A DNA stretch of 64,000 nt, from contig NZ_FBYA01000002.1 of the NCBI RefSeq assembly GCF_001517545.1, forward strand, positions 454,559-518,558. The letters run 5' to 3'. Below the pieces are notes generated by a model. The model was not told the DNA's origin and searched no databases. It saw only the letters and a program-made list of their open reading frames with translations. Source of the stretch: Limnohabitans sp. Rim47 (GTDB lineage: Bacteria > Pseudomonadota > Gammaproteobacteria > Burkholderiales > Burkholderiaceae_C). Below are positions 40,806-50,424 of this stretch, in pieces; within the stretch, counting starts at the first letter, position 1; the number at the start of each line of letters is the position of its first letter. A program made the translations under genes and the position numbers.

Positions 40806-42353
40806 ATGACCACATCCAAACTCCGCCCTGCCGATTACCTGATCAAAATCCTCAACGCCCGCGTGTACGACGTGGCCACCGAGTCGGCCCTGGAACCCGC
40901 AAAGAACTTGTCTCGCCGCTTGGGCAACCAGGTGCTTTTGAAGCGCGAAGACCAGCAACCCGTGCACAGCTTCAAACTGCGCGGGGCTTACAACAAGATG
41001 GCGCACCTGACGCCCGAGCAGCTCAAGAAGGGCGTGATTTGCGCCTCGGCCGGCAACCACGCGCAGGGCGTGGCACTCAGCGCCAGCAAACTGGGCACCC
41101 GCGCCGTGATCGTCATGCCGACCACCACGCCGCAGGTCAAGGTCGACGCGGTCAAGAGTTTTGGGGGCGATGTGGTGTTGTATGGCGACAGCTATTCCGA
41201 CGCCTACAACCACGCGCTGACTTTACAAAAGAAGCAGGGCCTGTCCTTTGTGCACCCCTTTGATGACCCGGATGTCATTGCCGGCCAAGGCACGATTGCC
41301 ATGGAAATGCTGCGTCAACACCAAGGCCCACTCGATGCCGTGTTTGTGGCCATTGGCGGCGGCGGCTTGATCTCGGGCGTGGCCAACTACATCAAAGCAG
41401 TCCGCCCCGAGGTGAAGGTGATCGGCGTGCAAATGAACGATTCGAACGCGATGATGCAGTCTGTGGCAGCCAAAAAACGCGTGACCTTGCCCGATGTGGG
41501 CTTGTTCTCAGACGGCACCGCGGTCAAGTTGGTGGGCGAAGAAACCTTCCGCGTCGCACGCCATCTGGTGGACGAATACATGACCGTGGACACCGACGCC
41601 GTGTGTGCGGCCATCAAGGATGTGTTTGTGGACACCCGCTCGATCGTGGAGCCTGCAGGCGCGCTGGCCGTGGCCGCCATCAAGCAGTATGTGGCCACGC
41701 ACAAGACCAAAGGCCAGACCTATGCCGCCATTTTGTGCGGTGCCAACATGAATTTTGACCGCCTGCGCTTTGTGGCCGAACGCGCCGACGTGGGCGAAGA
41801 AAAAGAAGCGCTTTTTGCGGTGACGATCCCCGAAGAGCGCGGCAGCTTCAAGCGCTTTTTGGAACTGATTGGCAGCCTGCCCGGCGGCCCGCGCAATGTG
41901 ACCGAGTTCAACTACCGCATGAGCGATTCGAACAAAGCCCATGTGTTTTTGGGCCTGAGTACTTCGGCCAAGGGCGAGAGCACCAAGATCACCGCCAACT
42001 TCAACAAGCACAAGTTCACGGCCATCGACCTGACACACGACGAACTGGCTAAAGAGCACATCCGCCACATGGTGGGCGGGCACTCGGCCATGTCACAAGA
42101 CGAGCGCCTGCTGCGCTTTGAGTTTCCTGAGCGTCCGGGCGCCTTGCTCAAATTTTTGAGCCTGATGCGTCCAGGCTGGAACATCAGCCTTTTCCACTAC
42201 CGCAACCAGGGTGCCGACTACGGCCGGATTTTGGTCGGCCTGCAGGTGCCGCCCAAAGACGACAAAGCATTTGCCAAATTTCTGGAAGCATTGGGGTATC
42301 CGTATGCAGAAGAGACGAATAATCCGGTTTATCGCTTGTTTTTGCGCAACTGA
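40806..42353 (+). CDS. ilvA: Threonine ammonia-lyase, biosynthetic
   Basis: PLP enzyme converting threonine to 2-oxobutanoate, the first step of isoleucine synthesis. The Schiff-base lysine is in HSFKLRGAYNK near residue 60, and the phosphate-binding glycine loop is VAIGGGGLISGVANY. ASAGNHAQGVALSA is also conserved. At 515 aa it carries the two C-terminal ACT-like regulatory domains (KEALFAVTIPEERGSFKRFLELIG and ERLLRFEFPERPGALLKFLSLM), so isoleucine feedback is expected. This length separates it from short catabolic threonine dehydratases. Confidence 0.97.
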   Translation: MTTSKLRPADYLIKILNARVYDVATESALEPAKNLSRRLGNQVLLKREDQQPVHSFKLRGAYNKMAHLTPEQLKKGVICASAGNHAQGVALSASKLGTRAVIVMPTTTPQVKVDAVKSFGGDVVLYGDSYSDAYNHALTLQKKQGLSFVHPFDDPDVIAGQGTIAMEMLRQHQGPLDAVFVAIGGGGLISGVANYIKAVRPEVKVIGVQMNDSNAMMQSVAAKKRVTLPDVGLFSDGTAVKLVGEETFRVARHLVDEYMTVDTDAVCAAIKDVFVDTRSIVEPAGALAVAAIKQYVATHKTKGQTYAAILCGANMNFDRLRFVAERADVGEEKEALFAVTIPEERGSFKRFLELIGSLPGGPRNVTEFNYRMSDSNKAHVFLGLSTSAKGESTKITANFNKHKFTAIDLTHDELAKEHIRHMVGGHSAMSQDERLLRFEFPERPGALLKFLSLMRPGWNISLFHYRNQGADYGRILVGLQVPPKDDKAFAKFLEALGYPYAEETNNPVYRLFLRN

Positions 42354-42370
42354 AACCCAAAGGGTCCACC

Positions 42371-43270
42371 ATGCCCGCATCCCTTGAAGGCCAACTCGTC
42401 GTCGCGATTTCATCGCGGGCTTTGTTCGACTTTGAAGAAGAAAACCGCCTGTTCGAGCAAGGCGATGACCGGGCTTACATGAAACTGCAGCTGGAGCGGC
42501 TAGAGGAGCCCGCCAAGCCCGGCGTGGCCTTTTCTTTGGTGCGCAAGCTGCTGGCCTTCAACGATGCCGATGCGCAGCGGGTAGAGGTGGTCATCTTGTC
42601 GCGCAACGACCCGGTTTCGGGCATGCGGGTGTTTCGTTCGGCGCAGCATTACGGCCTGCCCATTCAGCGCGGCAGTTTCACGCGGGGACAACCGCCTTGG
42701 CGCTATCTGAAGCCCCTGAATGCCAATTTGTTTTTGTCCACACATTTATCGGACGTGCGTGCGGCCTTGGGTGCGGGCGTGCCAGCCGCACAGGTGTACC
42801 CGCATTCGGCGCTGGCTTCTGAAGCACACCCCCACGAAGTGCGCATCGCTTTTGACGGTGATGCGGTGCTGTTTTCAGACGAGGCAGAGCGGGTATTTCA
42901 GGCCGAAGGCCTTTCGGCTTTTCAGGCCCACGAGCGCGACAAAGCGGGTCAACCCTTGCTAGCAGGGCCTTTCAAACCTTTGCTGGCCGCCTTGCACCGC
43001 TTGCAACAAGAAGGCACGCCCGCTATGCGCATTCGCACCGCCTTGGTCACCGCCCGCAGCGCCCCGGCACACGAACGCGCCATTCGCACGCTGATGGACT
43101 GGAACATTGAGGTGGACGAGGCCATGTTTTTGGGCGGTCTGCCCAAAGGCGAGTTCTTGCGCGAGTTCGAGCCCGATTTTTTCTTTGACGACCAAACCGG
43201 TCACATCGAATCGGCCGCACGGCATGTGCCATCCGGGCATGTGGCTTCTGGTGTATCGAACCCGGATTGA
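42371..43270 (+). CDS. Cytosolic 5'-nucleotidase family protein
   Basis: Member of the bacterial 5'-nucleotidase group related to eukaryotic cN-I, predicted to dephosphorylate nucleoside monophosphates. It opens LEGQLVVAISSRALFDFEEENRLFEQGD, with ISSRALFDFEEEN the usual N-terminal signature, followed by VILSRNDPVSGMRVF, KPLNANLFLSTH, RIAFDGDAVLFSDEAERVF (HAD-like DxD) and FLGGLPKGEFLREFEPDFFFDDQ. 299 aa. It follows ilvA by 17 bases and may be co-transcribed, but I see no metabolic link. Confidence 0.88.
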   Translation: MPASLEGQLVVAISSRALFDFEEENRLFEQGDDRAYMKLQLERLEEPAKPGVAFSLVRKLLAFNDADAQRVEVVILSRNDPVSGMRVFRSAQHYGLPIQRGSFTRGQPPWRYLKPLNANLFLSTHLSDVRAALGAGVPAAQVYPHSALASEAHPHEVRIAFDGDAVLFSDEAERVFQAEGLSAFQAHERDKAGQPLLAGPFKPLLAALHRLQQEGTPAMRIRTALVTARSAPAHERAIRTLMDWNIEVDEAMFLGGLPKGEFLREFEPDFFFDDQTGHIESAARHVPSGHVASGVSNPD

Positions 43271-43336
43271 AAGAAAACCCTTCAACCTGCACGATGGCAC
43301 CAGCATTCGTGAGCAGAGACTCGCTTTTGCAAGGCT

Positions 43337-44287
43337 TCAATCAGAAACGACGGTGGGTCGTTTGCTCTCGCGTCGGGCGATCCACACCGTGGCAGACAAA
43401 ATGACGACTGCGCCCAACCAGGTGGACCGACTGGGCACATCGCCGAACACCAGCCAGCCCAACACCGAGGCCCAAACCAAGTCCAAAAAACGCAGCGACT
43501 GGGTGGCCGAAATGTCGGCCAAAGCGAACGCCCGCGTCAGGCAATAGTGGGCCAGTGTGCCCAGCATGCCCGTGGCCGCAAAGCCCAGCCATTGCAACGG
43601 CGTAGGCATTTGCCAATGGGGCAAAGCCATGGGCAGGCTGAGCACAGACACCGTAAGGGCTTGCCACAGCACGATGACGCCCGGTTTTTCGTAACGGGTC
43701 AGCGCTTTGGTGATCAAAAACGAGGCCGCAAACACGGGTGACGAAGCCAGCATGACCAGGTTGAACCAGCCACCATCGCCCGACATCTTGGGCAAAACCA
43801 CCACCAACACCCCCGCAAAACCGACAATGGCTGCGATCCAGCGGTCTTTGCGCATGGGCTCACCCAAAAACCAGGCTGCTCCGATCATGATGAAAATCGG
43901 CCCAGTGAAACCGATGGCTGTCATGTCGGCCAAGGGGATTTGGGGCAAGGCGGTGAACCACAAAATCAGGCCCACGGTGTGCACCCCACCTCGCCAGAAC
44001 TGCCCCGCCATATTGACTGGCATGTAGGTGCGCCAACCGTCCCGAAAAACCCAGGGCAGGATCACCAACAGCCCAAACAGGTAACGCAAGAATTGAGACT
44101 GGTAGACATCCAGATGCAGCGTCAGTTGGCGTGCGATGGTGTTGAGCATTGAGAACAACAAGCCGCCGCAAACCATCCAGACCATGCCGCGCACGGCCAC
44201 CGGCCAGGCCGCAAAAGAGCGCCGACTGCGGTGGTGCGCAAGCAGCCACTGACGAGGAGGTGAGAAAAAGGCTTTGCGCGGTTTCAT
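43337..44287 (-). CDS. EamA/DMT-family membrane transporter
   Basis: Drug/metabolite transporter of ten predicted helices (two EamA repeats), ~316 aa. Repeat one: MVWMVCGGLLFSMLNTIARQL, SQFLRYLFGLLVILPWVF, ADMTAIGFTGPIFIMIGAAWFLGEP. Repeat two: LVMLASSPVFAASFLITKALT, LGFAATGMLGTLAHYCLTRAFA, ATQSLRFLDLVWASVLGWLVFGDVP. The ATG at 44287 is preferred over a TTG at 44293. The exported substrate is unknown; S-adenosylmethionine-uptake-like and exporter members both exist in the family. Confidence 0.88.
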   Translation of the reverse strand: MKPRKAFFSPPRQWLLAHHRSRRSFAAWPVAVRGMVWMVCGGLLFSMLNTIARQLTLHLDVYQSQFLRYLFGLLVILPWVFRDGWRTYMPVNMAGQFWRGGVHTVGLILWFTALPQIPLADMTAIGFTGPIFIMIGAAWFLGEPMRKDRWIAAIVGFAGVLVVVLPKMSGDGGWFNLVMLASSPVFAASFLITKALTRYEKPGVIVLWQALTVSVLSLPMALPHWQMPTPLQWLGFAATGMLGTLAHYCLTRAFALADISATQSLRFLDLVWASVLGWLVFGDVPSRSTWLGAVVILSATVWIARRESKRPTVVSD

Positions 44288-44379
44288 GCGCAATCGCCAA
44301 GATAAATAAGAGTCACCCTGCCATCTTAGGCAGAGTCATCGCCCAAGCGGGTCACTTGGGTTACGTGGCTTTGGGGAAT

Positions 44380-45255
44380 TTAACCGGCGCTGTTTTGCAG
44401 CGCGGCAATGCGCTCTTCAATCGGCGGATGGGTGCTGAACAACTGGCCGATGCCGCCAGCAATGCCCATTGCAGCCATGCTCTTGGGCAGCTCGGCCGTA
44501 TGCACACCACCCAAGCGAGCCAGTGCGTTGATCATGGGTTGCTTGCGGCCCATCAATTTGGCGGCACCCGCGTCGGCACGGAATTCGCGCTGACGGCTGA
44601 ACCAGGCCACGATGATGGCGGCGACAAAACCCAACAAAATGTCCATGACGATGGTGGTCACAAAATAGCCAATGCCAGGGCCGCTGCTTTCTTCGTCGTT
44701 CTTGCGCAAGAAGCTGTCCACGCCGTAACCCACCACGCGCGAGATAAACACCACAAAGGTGTTCATCACGCCCTGGATGAGCGTCATGGTGACCATGTCG
44801 CCGTTGGCGATGTGCGCGATTTCGTGGCCAATGACGGCCTCGACTTCTTCGTGCGTCATGTTTTGCAGCAAGCCAGTAGACACCGCTACCAGCGCCGAGT
44901 CGCGAAAAGCGCCTGTGGCAAACGCATTCGGGTCGCCCTCAAAAATACCCACCTCCGGCATGCCGATGCCCGCCTTGTCGGCGAACTTGCGGACGGTTTC
45001 AACGATCCAGGCTTCGTCAGCATTGGCGGGCTGCTCGATCACTCGCACGCCCGAGGACATCTTGGCGATCCACTTGCTCATGAGCAAAGAAATGATGGCG
45101 CCACCAAAACCCATAATCAAGGCGTAACCGAGCAAGGCACCCAGATTCAGGCCGTTGGCGGTCAGGAAACGGTTGACCCCCAGCAAATTGGCAACGATGC
45201 CCAACACCACCACAACAGCCAGGTTGGTCAAGACAAACAAGAAAATTCGTTTCAT
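44380..45255 (-). CDS. htpX: Membrane zinc metalloprotease HtpX
   Basis: M48B endopeptidase of the inner membrane that degrades misfolded membrane proteins. The zinc motif VIGHEIAHIANGD lies near residue 140, and the downstream Glu ligand is in FSRQREFRADAGAAKLMGR. N-terminal spans RIFLFVLTNLAVVVVLGIVANLL and LGALLGYALIMGFGGAIISLL, and the later FVTTIVMDILLGFVAAIIVAWF, fit four spans. 291 aa, ending FSTHPPIEERIAALQNSAG, the standard HtpX tail. Confidence 0.97.
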   Translation of the reverse strand: MKRIFLFVLTNLAVVVVLGIVANLLGVNRFLTANGLNLGALLGYALIMGFGGAIISLLMSKWIAKMSSGVRVIEQPANADEAWIVETVRKFADKAGIGMPEVGIFEGDPNAFATGAFRDSALVAVSTGLLQNMTHEEVEAVIGHEIAHIANGDMVTMTLIQGVMNTFVVFISRVVGYGVDSFLRKNDEESSGPGIGYFVTTIVMDILLGFVAAIIVAWFSRQREFRADAGAAKLMGRKQPMINALARLGGVHTAELPKSMAAMGIAGGIGQLFSTHPPIEERIAALQNSAG

Positions 45256-45324
45256 GGAAGGTTCACTTTCAACCCGAAAGACGCGGGTACGTTGGTGGGA
45301 ATGTTAGGGGCTTGCCAAGCAAAA

Positions 45325-46176
45325 TCAAGCGAGGGGAAGGATTTCCTGATTGGCGTACGGTTTTTCTGCCCTCGCTTTGACGCGGTGCGGGCGAAACACA
45401 CGGGTGTCTTCGTAGAAAGCCGGATCTTCGTTGGCCGCCCACCAACCGGGCACGCCTAAAACAGGCAAGGGGCTGAAAGGTTTGCGCGACAGTTTGTCGG
45501 CCGTCAGGTCTTGCGCCAGCCAGGCATCAATGTCGGCAGGGGCGAGCGATAAGGGCACACGCCACATGTGCACGGTGATGGATTTGTAGGGTTGGACCGC
45601 TTTTTCGAGCGCGGCATGGCCGAAAGCCCACAACCGGGTTTGAGGCCACTCGGCACGCAAGCCCACAAAAGCGTCCGCCCAGCGGTGCTCAGTCAAGGCG
45701 TCCCACAAGGCGTCTGAAGGCTGGATCAGCAACGCGTTTTCGTCGAACACCGTGGCGGCATCGCGCACCGGGCCACGCACCTGCCCTACCCCAGCGCGGG
45801 CAATTTCACGGGCCTGTAGCTGGTTCAAGCGCTTTTTAGCCAGCGGGAAATGCATCCAGCACAAGGCATTGAAGAAGTCGTGCAGACCCTCGCGGGTGGG
45901 CACCTGAGCCGTGGAAAAAATGTAGTCTTCGTAGGCCTGACCATCCGGCAAGTCGCGTTGCGGAACGAACCGCACTGGCGCACGGCCTGCCTGGTTCAAG
46001 GCCTGCGCTTGGGGGCTGCCCGCCACGATCTGGCGGGCAATGGGTTCGCCCACACCGCGCCAGTCATGCAACCACGGGGCGGACCAGTCGATATCTGGTA
46101 CGCCCAGGGCCGATGTACTTTCGCAACGGCAACCGGGTCGATTCGGGTCGGACTTCAGACACCCACCAGACGCCAC
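45325..46176 (-). CDS. DUF3025 family protein
   Basis: Conserved proteobacterial protein of unknown function. Signatures: IDWSAPWLHDWRGVGEPIA, PVRFVPQRDLPDGQAYEDYIFSTAQVPTREGLHDFFNALCWMHFP and FDENALLIQPSD. It ends PPVLGVPGWWAANEDPAFYEDTRVFRP-like, with the conserved C-terminal block LPVLGVPGWWAANEDPAFYED. The start is GTG at 46176 and overlaps the pyrC stop by 22 bases; no better in-frame start is evident. 283 aa. DUF3025 is often next to pyrC in Burkholderiales, but no activity has been assigned by me. Confidence 0.8.
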   Translation of the reverse strand: MASGGCLKSDPNRPGCRCESTSALGVPDIDWSAPWLHDWRGVGEPIARQIVAGSPQAQALNQAGRAPVRFVPQRDLPDGQAYEDYIFSTAQVPTREGLHDFFNALCWMHFPLAKKRLNQLQAREIARAGVGQVRGPVRDAATVFDENALLIQPSDALWDALTEHRWADAFVGLRAEWPQTRLWAFGHAALEKAVQPYKSITVHMWRVPLSLAPADIDAWLAQDLTADKLSRKPFSPLPVLGVPGWWAANEDPAFYEDTRVFRPHRVKARAEKPYANQEILPLA

Positions 46177-47192
46177 GGCAGACTTTCACCTGAACGCAGG
46201 GGTTTGAGTTCAGCCTCACCCAAGGCGAAGCTTTCGGCAGGTGTCCAGCTTTCGCGGCGCAGCGTGATGGTGCCGCTGTTGCGAGGCAGACCGTAAAAAT
46301 CGGCCCCGTTGAAACTGGCAAAAGCCTCAAGCTGCGCCAAGGCCCCCGCATGGTCAAAGGCCTCGGCATACATCTCGATGGCGGCATGCGCGGTGTAGCA
46401 ACCCGCACAGCCTGTGGCGTGTTCTTTCAGGTGCGCCGGATGCGGCGCGCTGTCGGTGCCCAAAAAGAAACGGGCGTTGCCACTGGTCGCCGCTTGCACC
46501 AGCGCCAGCCGATGCGTCTCGCGCTTGAGCACGGGCAGGCAGTAGTAATGAGGGCGAATGCCGCCCGTAAAAAGGGCGTTGCGGTTGTACAGCAGGTGGT
46601 GCGCGGTGATGGTGGCACCCAGATTCGCATCGCCTTCGGCCACGTATTGCGCAGCTTCTTTCGTGGTGATGTGTTCCATCACGATTTTGAGGCCCGGAAA
46701 ATCGCGGCGCAGCGGCTTGAGCTGCTGCTCGATGAACACCGCTTCGCGGTCAAACAGGTCGATGTCTGGTGAAGTGACTTCGCCGTGCACCAAGAGCAGC
46801 ATGCCTTCACGCTGCATGGCTTCGAGCACGGGGTAGATTTTGCGCAGGTCGGTCACGCCAGCGTCGCTGTTGGTGGTAGCACCCGCTGGATAGAGCTTGC
46901 AAGCCACGACACCTGCGGCCTTGGCGCGGGCGATTTCTGCCGGATTGAGGTTATCGGTCAGGTACAGCGTCATCAAGGGCTCAAAAGCCATGCCTTGGGG
47001 CACGGCAGCCTGAATGCGTGCCTTGTAAGCCAGCGCCTGCTCGGCAGTGGTCACGGGCGGTTTGAGGTTGGGCATGATGACCGCGCGGCCAAACTGGGCT
47101 GCGGTGTGCGGCACCACTACGTTCAATGCAGCGCCGTCGCGCACATGCAGGTGCCAGTCATCGGGGCGGGTAAGGGTGATTTCTTGAGTCAT
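46155..47192 (-). CDS. pyrC: Dihydroorotase, class II
   Basis: Zinc amidohydrolase closing carbamoyl-aspartate to dihydroorotate in pyrimidine synthesis. The metal motif DDWHLHVRDG (HxH), the carboxylated lysine in ACKLYPAGATTNSDAGVTD, zinc histidines in VHGEVT and MEHITTKEA, and the catalytic Asp in FFLGTDSAPHPAHLKE are all present. 345 aa is the usual size for the E. coli-type enzyme. Downstream it overlaps the DUF3025 gene. Confidence 0.97.
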   Translation of the reverse strand: MTQEITLTRPDDWHLHVRDGAALNVVVPHTAAQFGRAVIMPNLKPPVTTAEQALAYKARIQAAVPQGMAFEPLMTLYLTDNLNPAEIARAKAAGVVACKLYPAGATTNSDAGVTDLRKIYPVLEAMQREGMLLLVHGEVTSPDIDLFDREAVFIEQQLKPLRRDFPGLKIVMEHITTKEAAQYVAEGDANLGATITAHHLLYNRNALFTGGIRPHYYCLPVLKRETHRLALVQAATSGNARFFLGTDSAPHPAHLKEHATGCAGCYTAHAAIEMYAEAFDHAGALAQLEAFASFNGADFYGLPRNSGTITLRRESWTPAESFALGEAELKPLRSGESLPWRLVGV

Positions 47193-47267
47193 AAGCGTAT
47201 TGTCTCAAACCGGCACCCCACGGGCCAAACCCAGACAAGGCTGTGGCCGTGGAAGCCCTAAAGCCCC

Positions 47268-48023
47268 TCAATGTCCCAGGATCTTGGACAAGAAGTCTTG
47301 TGCCCGGTCGGTTTGCGGCGAGTCAAAGAACTGTTGCGGCGGCGCTTGCTCGACCACCTGGCCTTGGTCCATGAAGATGACGCGGTCGGCCACGGCTTTG
47401 GCAAAACCCATTTCGTGCGTCACGCACAGCATGGTCATGCCTTGACTGGTCAGCTCAATCATCACGTCCAGCACTTCCTTGATCATTTCCGGATCGAGCG
47501 CCGAAGTGGGCTCATCGAACAGCATGATTTTGGGGGTCAGACACAGCGCCCGAGCAATCGCCACACGCTGCTGCTGGCCACCGGACAACTGCAGAGGGTA
47601 TTTGTGGGCGTGTTCGACAATGCGCACGCGCTCAAGTTGAACCATGGCTTTTTCGATGGCTTCCTTGCGCGGCATCTTAGCCACCCAAGTGGGCGACAAG
47701 ATCAGGTTTTCCAGCACAGTCAGGTGTGGAAAAAGGTTGAACTGCTGGAACACCATGCCGACTTCGCGGCGCACTTTGTCGATGCCCTTGAGGTCATCGC
47801 CCAACACCGTGCCGTCAACGGTCAGGGTGCCTTCTTGGTATTCCTCCAGTGCGTTGATACAGCGAATCAATGTGGACTTGCCCGAGCCGGATGGACCGCA
47901 AATGACGACTTTCTCGCCTTTGGCAAACTGCAAGTTCACATCGCGCAACACATGGTAGCCATTGCTGGCATACCACTTGTTAACGCCTTTGAACTCGATA
48001 AGGGGGGTAGCGTTGGAGGTCAT
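47268..48023 (-). CDS. aapP: Polar amino-acid ABC transporter ATP-binding protein, AapP/GlnQ-like
   Basis: ATPase of the amino-acid importer, 251 aa. Walker A CGPSGSGKSTLIRCINAL, the Q-loop MVFQQFNLFPHLTVLENL, signature QLSGGQQQRVAIARALC and Walker B IMLFDEPTSALDPEMIKEVLDVM are complete and typical of the polar-amino-acid class. It is last in the four-gene operon (receptor, two permeases, ATPase), 13 bases after the second permease. The Aap assignment rests on the two unusual long permeases upstream. Confidence 0.9.
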   Translation of the reverse strand: MTSNATPLIEFKGVNKWYASNGYHVLRDVNLQFAKGEKVVICGPSGSGKSTLIRCINALEEYQEGTLTVDGTVLGDDLKGIDKVRREVGMVFQQFNLFPHLTVLENLILSPTWVAKMPRKEAIEKAMVQLERVRIVEHAHKYPLQLSGGQQQRVAIARALCLTPKIMLFDEPTSALDPEMIKEVLDVMIELTSQGMTMLCVTHEMGFAKAVADRVIFMDQGQVVEQAPPQQFFDSPQTDRAQDFLSKILGH

Positions 48024-48036
48024 GAGAGTCTTTCGT

Positions 48037-49140
48037 TCAGCGAACTTTGCTCACGGCCGTGCGGTCTTCAATCCACAGGCTGTAACGAGACATGGCAAAG
48101 CAAAATGCGAAATAAATGAAGGTGATGAAGAGGTAGGCTTCGATCTTGAAAGGACGCCAGTCGGCATCCGAGTTCAGTGCCAGGCCCAATGCGCCGGTGA
48201 GTTCGTACAAAGAGACGATGGTTACCAACGAGGTGTCTTTGAACAAGCCAATGAACGTGTTCATGATGGACGGCACCACGGTGGCCAAGGCCTGCGGCAA
48301 CACAATCATGCGCTGGACTTGCCAGTAACTCAGGCCCAGTGTGGCAGCAGCTTCGGTCTGCCCCTTGGGCAAGGCTTGCAAGCCACCGCGAATCACCTCA
48401 GCCATGTAAGCGGCTGAGAACAGCGTGATGCCCACAACCACGCGCAGCAACACATCGATCTTGACGCCTTCCGGCATGAACAGCGGCAGCATGAACGAGG
48501 CCATGAACAACACCGTGATCAGAGGCACACCACGGATCAGCTCAACGTACAAGGTGCACAAAGTTCGGATGGCAGGCATGCTGGAGCGTCTGCCCAGCGC
48601 CACGAAAATGGCCAGCGGGAATGCCAACGTCATGGAGATCACGGTCAGCATGACCGTGAGCGGAAATCCGCCCCACTGGTCGGTGTCCACCGCGGTCAGG
48701 CCCCAAAAACCACCCTTCATCAGCACAAAATAGACTGTCAGCATGACGGCCCAGAGCAAGGGCAAGGCCTTGTTCCAAAACCTCGGCATGCAACTGAGCA
48801 CCACCACGCCCAGCATCAAGGCGGTCGCGATCACAGGACGCCAGTGTTCGGCTTCTGGGTAGCGGCCCATCACGATGAGGCGGCCTTTTTCTGAAATCAC
48901 GCCCCAGCAAGCCCCCACACCCCGCAACTCATTGCATGACTGCAGATTGGCATTGAAAACGGCATGCAAAACCGCCCAGTCCATGGACGCGACCAACACC
49001 CAAACGCCCAGCCCGAGCAAGCCCAACGACAGCAGACTGCTGCCTGCACTGGAAAACAGGTTGACCCGCAGCCAAGCCAGCGGCCCGGACCTGCTGCCCG
49101 GCATGGGCCGGGCATCGATTGATTTAAAAATTGTGCTCAT
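48037..49140 (-). CDS. aapM: General L-amino-acid ABC permease, AapM-like
   Basis: Inner-membrane permease, ~367 aa, with the long N-terminal region that distinguishes AapM from short HisM/GlnP permeases (GSSLLSLGLLGLGVWVLVASMDWAVLHAVFNANLQSC). The coupling region reads VIRGGLQALPKGQTEAAATLGLSYWQVQRMIVLPQALATVVP. The start at 49140 (MSTIFKSIDARPMPG) lies one base after the AapQ stop. Both Aap permeases begin with a similar ARPxPG pattern, suggesting common descent. Confidence 0.88.
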   Translation of the reverse strand: MSTIFKSIDARPMPGSRSGPLAWLRVNLFSSAGSSLLSLGLLGLGVWVLVASMDWAVLHAVFNANLQSCNELRGVGACWGVISEKGRLIVMGRYPEAEHWRPVIATALMLGVVVLSCMPRFWNKALPLLWAVMLTVYFVLMKGGFWGLTAVDTDQWGGFPLTVMLTVISMTLAFPLAIFVALGRRSSMPAIRTLCTLYVELIRGVPLITVLFMASFMLPLFMPEGVKIDVLLRVVVGITLFSAAYMAEVIRGGLQALPKGQTEAAATLGLSYWQVQRMIVLPQALATVVPSIMNTFIGLFKDTSLVTIVSLYELTGALGLALNSDADWRPFKIEAYLFITFIYFAFCFAMSRYSLWIEDRTAVSKVR

Positions 49141-49141
49141 G

Positions 49142-50341
49142 TCAACGCTCCTGGATGGCGGCACTGGCATTGAACCAGTTCATGAGAGCCGACGTGATGA
49201 GAGACAGGGTCAGGTACACCAACATCACAATGGACAGCGCCTCGATGGCGCGGCCTGTCTGATTGAGTGTGGTGTTGGCAATCGAGACCAACTCAGGGTA
49301 GCCGATGGCCACCGCCAAAGAGGAGTTTTTGGTCAGGTTCAGGTATTGGCTGGTCAAGGGCGGAATGATCACGCGCAAGGCCTGCGGCAACACCACCAGG
49401 CGCATCGACTGGCTTTTGGTCAAACCCAAAGACGCGGAAGCCTCGTGCTGCCCCAGTGAAACAGAGGCAATACCCGATCGCACCACCTCGGCAATGAACG
49501 AAGCCGTGTAGAACACCAGCCCGCACAGCAACGCCATGAATTCAGGACTGAACACACCGCCGTTTTCAATCTGGAAATCGCCCACTTTGGGCAGATTCCA
49601 TTCAGAAGGCGCACCGCCTAACAGCCAACCGAGCACAGCCAACGCCAATGTGACCGCCATAGACACCCACAAAACCGGGCGTGTCTGACCGGTTTGGTCG
49701 AAATGCGCCTTGGCCTTGCGGCGGTAATAAATGGCAAAAACACCCCCCAGCGCAGCCCCCAGAAGGGCCAGCGTCTGCCCCATTTGCCACACAGGCCAAG
49801 GGAAGGAAACGCCGTTTTTGCTCAAGTAAAAATGGCCCAAGGTCCAGGCTTTGTCGAAATCAGGCAAGGCCTCCGTGAAGACCAGATACCAAATGAGCAG
49901 TTGCAGGTAAACGGGTACATTGCGGAAAAACTCGACAAAGCCGTAACAAATCTTGCGCACCAAAAAGTTGGCAGAAAAGCGACCAACCCCAACCAACACG
50001 CCCAAAAGCGTGGCCAGTGCAATGCCGATCAATGCCACCTTGAGGGTGTTGAGCATGCCAATCAGAAAGGCCACCAAATAGGTGCTGTTGGGCGCGTATT
50101 CAATCAGCGTTTCGCTGATGTCAAAGCCAAAGGGCTGAAACAAGAAGTCATACCCGCTTTGGATGCCGCGCAAACGCATGTTGGTCAGCGTGTTGCTGAC
50201 CAGCAAACCGACCAGCGCCAGGACCGAAAGGATCGCGACGATCTGGTAAATGACCGAACGCCCTTCGCGGCTACGCCACGAGATGGATCGGTTTTTTTTC
50301 CCAGGCAATGGCCTGGCCTCGATCATGGAAAAATGGGACAT
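49142..50341 (-). CDS. aapQ: General L-amino-acid ABC permease, AapQ-like
   Basis: First permease, ~399 aa from the ATG giving MSHFSMIEARPLPG; a longer frame to 50386 is not favoured. Early spans YQIVAILSVLALVGLLVSNTL and STYLVAFLIGMLNTLKVALIGIALATLLGVLVGVGR. A characteristic large central insertion (WTLGHFYLSKNGVSFPWPVWQMGQTL, KVGDFQIENGGVFSPEF) is typical of AapQ. Coupling loop EVVRSGIASVSLGQHEASASLGLTKSQSMRLVVLPQALRVIIPP. No strong ribosome site is visible. It follows the receptor gene by about 80 bases. Confidence 0.88.
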   Translation of the reverse strand: MSHFSMIEARPLPGKKNRSISWRSREGRSVIYQIVAILSVLALVGLLVSNTLTNMRLRGIQSGYDFLFQPFGFDISETLIEYAPNSTYLVAFLIGMLNTLKVALIGIALATLLGVLVGVGRFSANFLVRKICYGFVEFFRNVPVYLQLLIWYLVFTEALPDFDKAWTLGHFYLSKNGVSFPWPVWQMGQTLALLGAALGGVFAIYYRRKAKAHFDQTGQTRPVLWVSMAVTLALAVLGWLLGGAPSEWNLPKVGDFQIENGGVFSPEFMALLCGLVFYTASFIAEVVRSGIASVSLGQHEASASLGLTKSQSMRLVVLPQALRVIIPPLTSQYLNLTKNSSLAVAIGYPELVSIANTTLNQTGRAIEALSIVMLVYLTLSLITSALMNWFNASAAIQER

Positions 50342-50424
50342 GTGCTGGGCCTGAAGAAAACCACGGTTGCAAAAGATACGCCCCACGAAGGGGCGTATCC
50401 AGAGCCTTTACAGAAGGCTGAAAA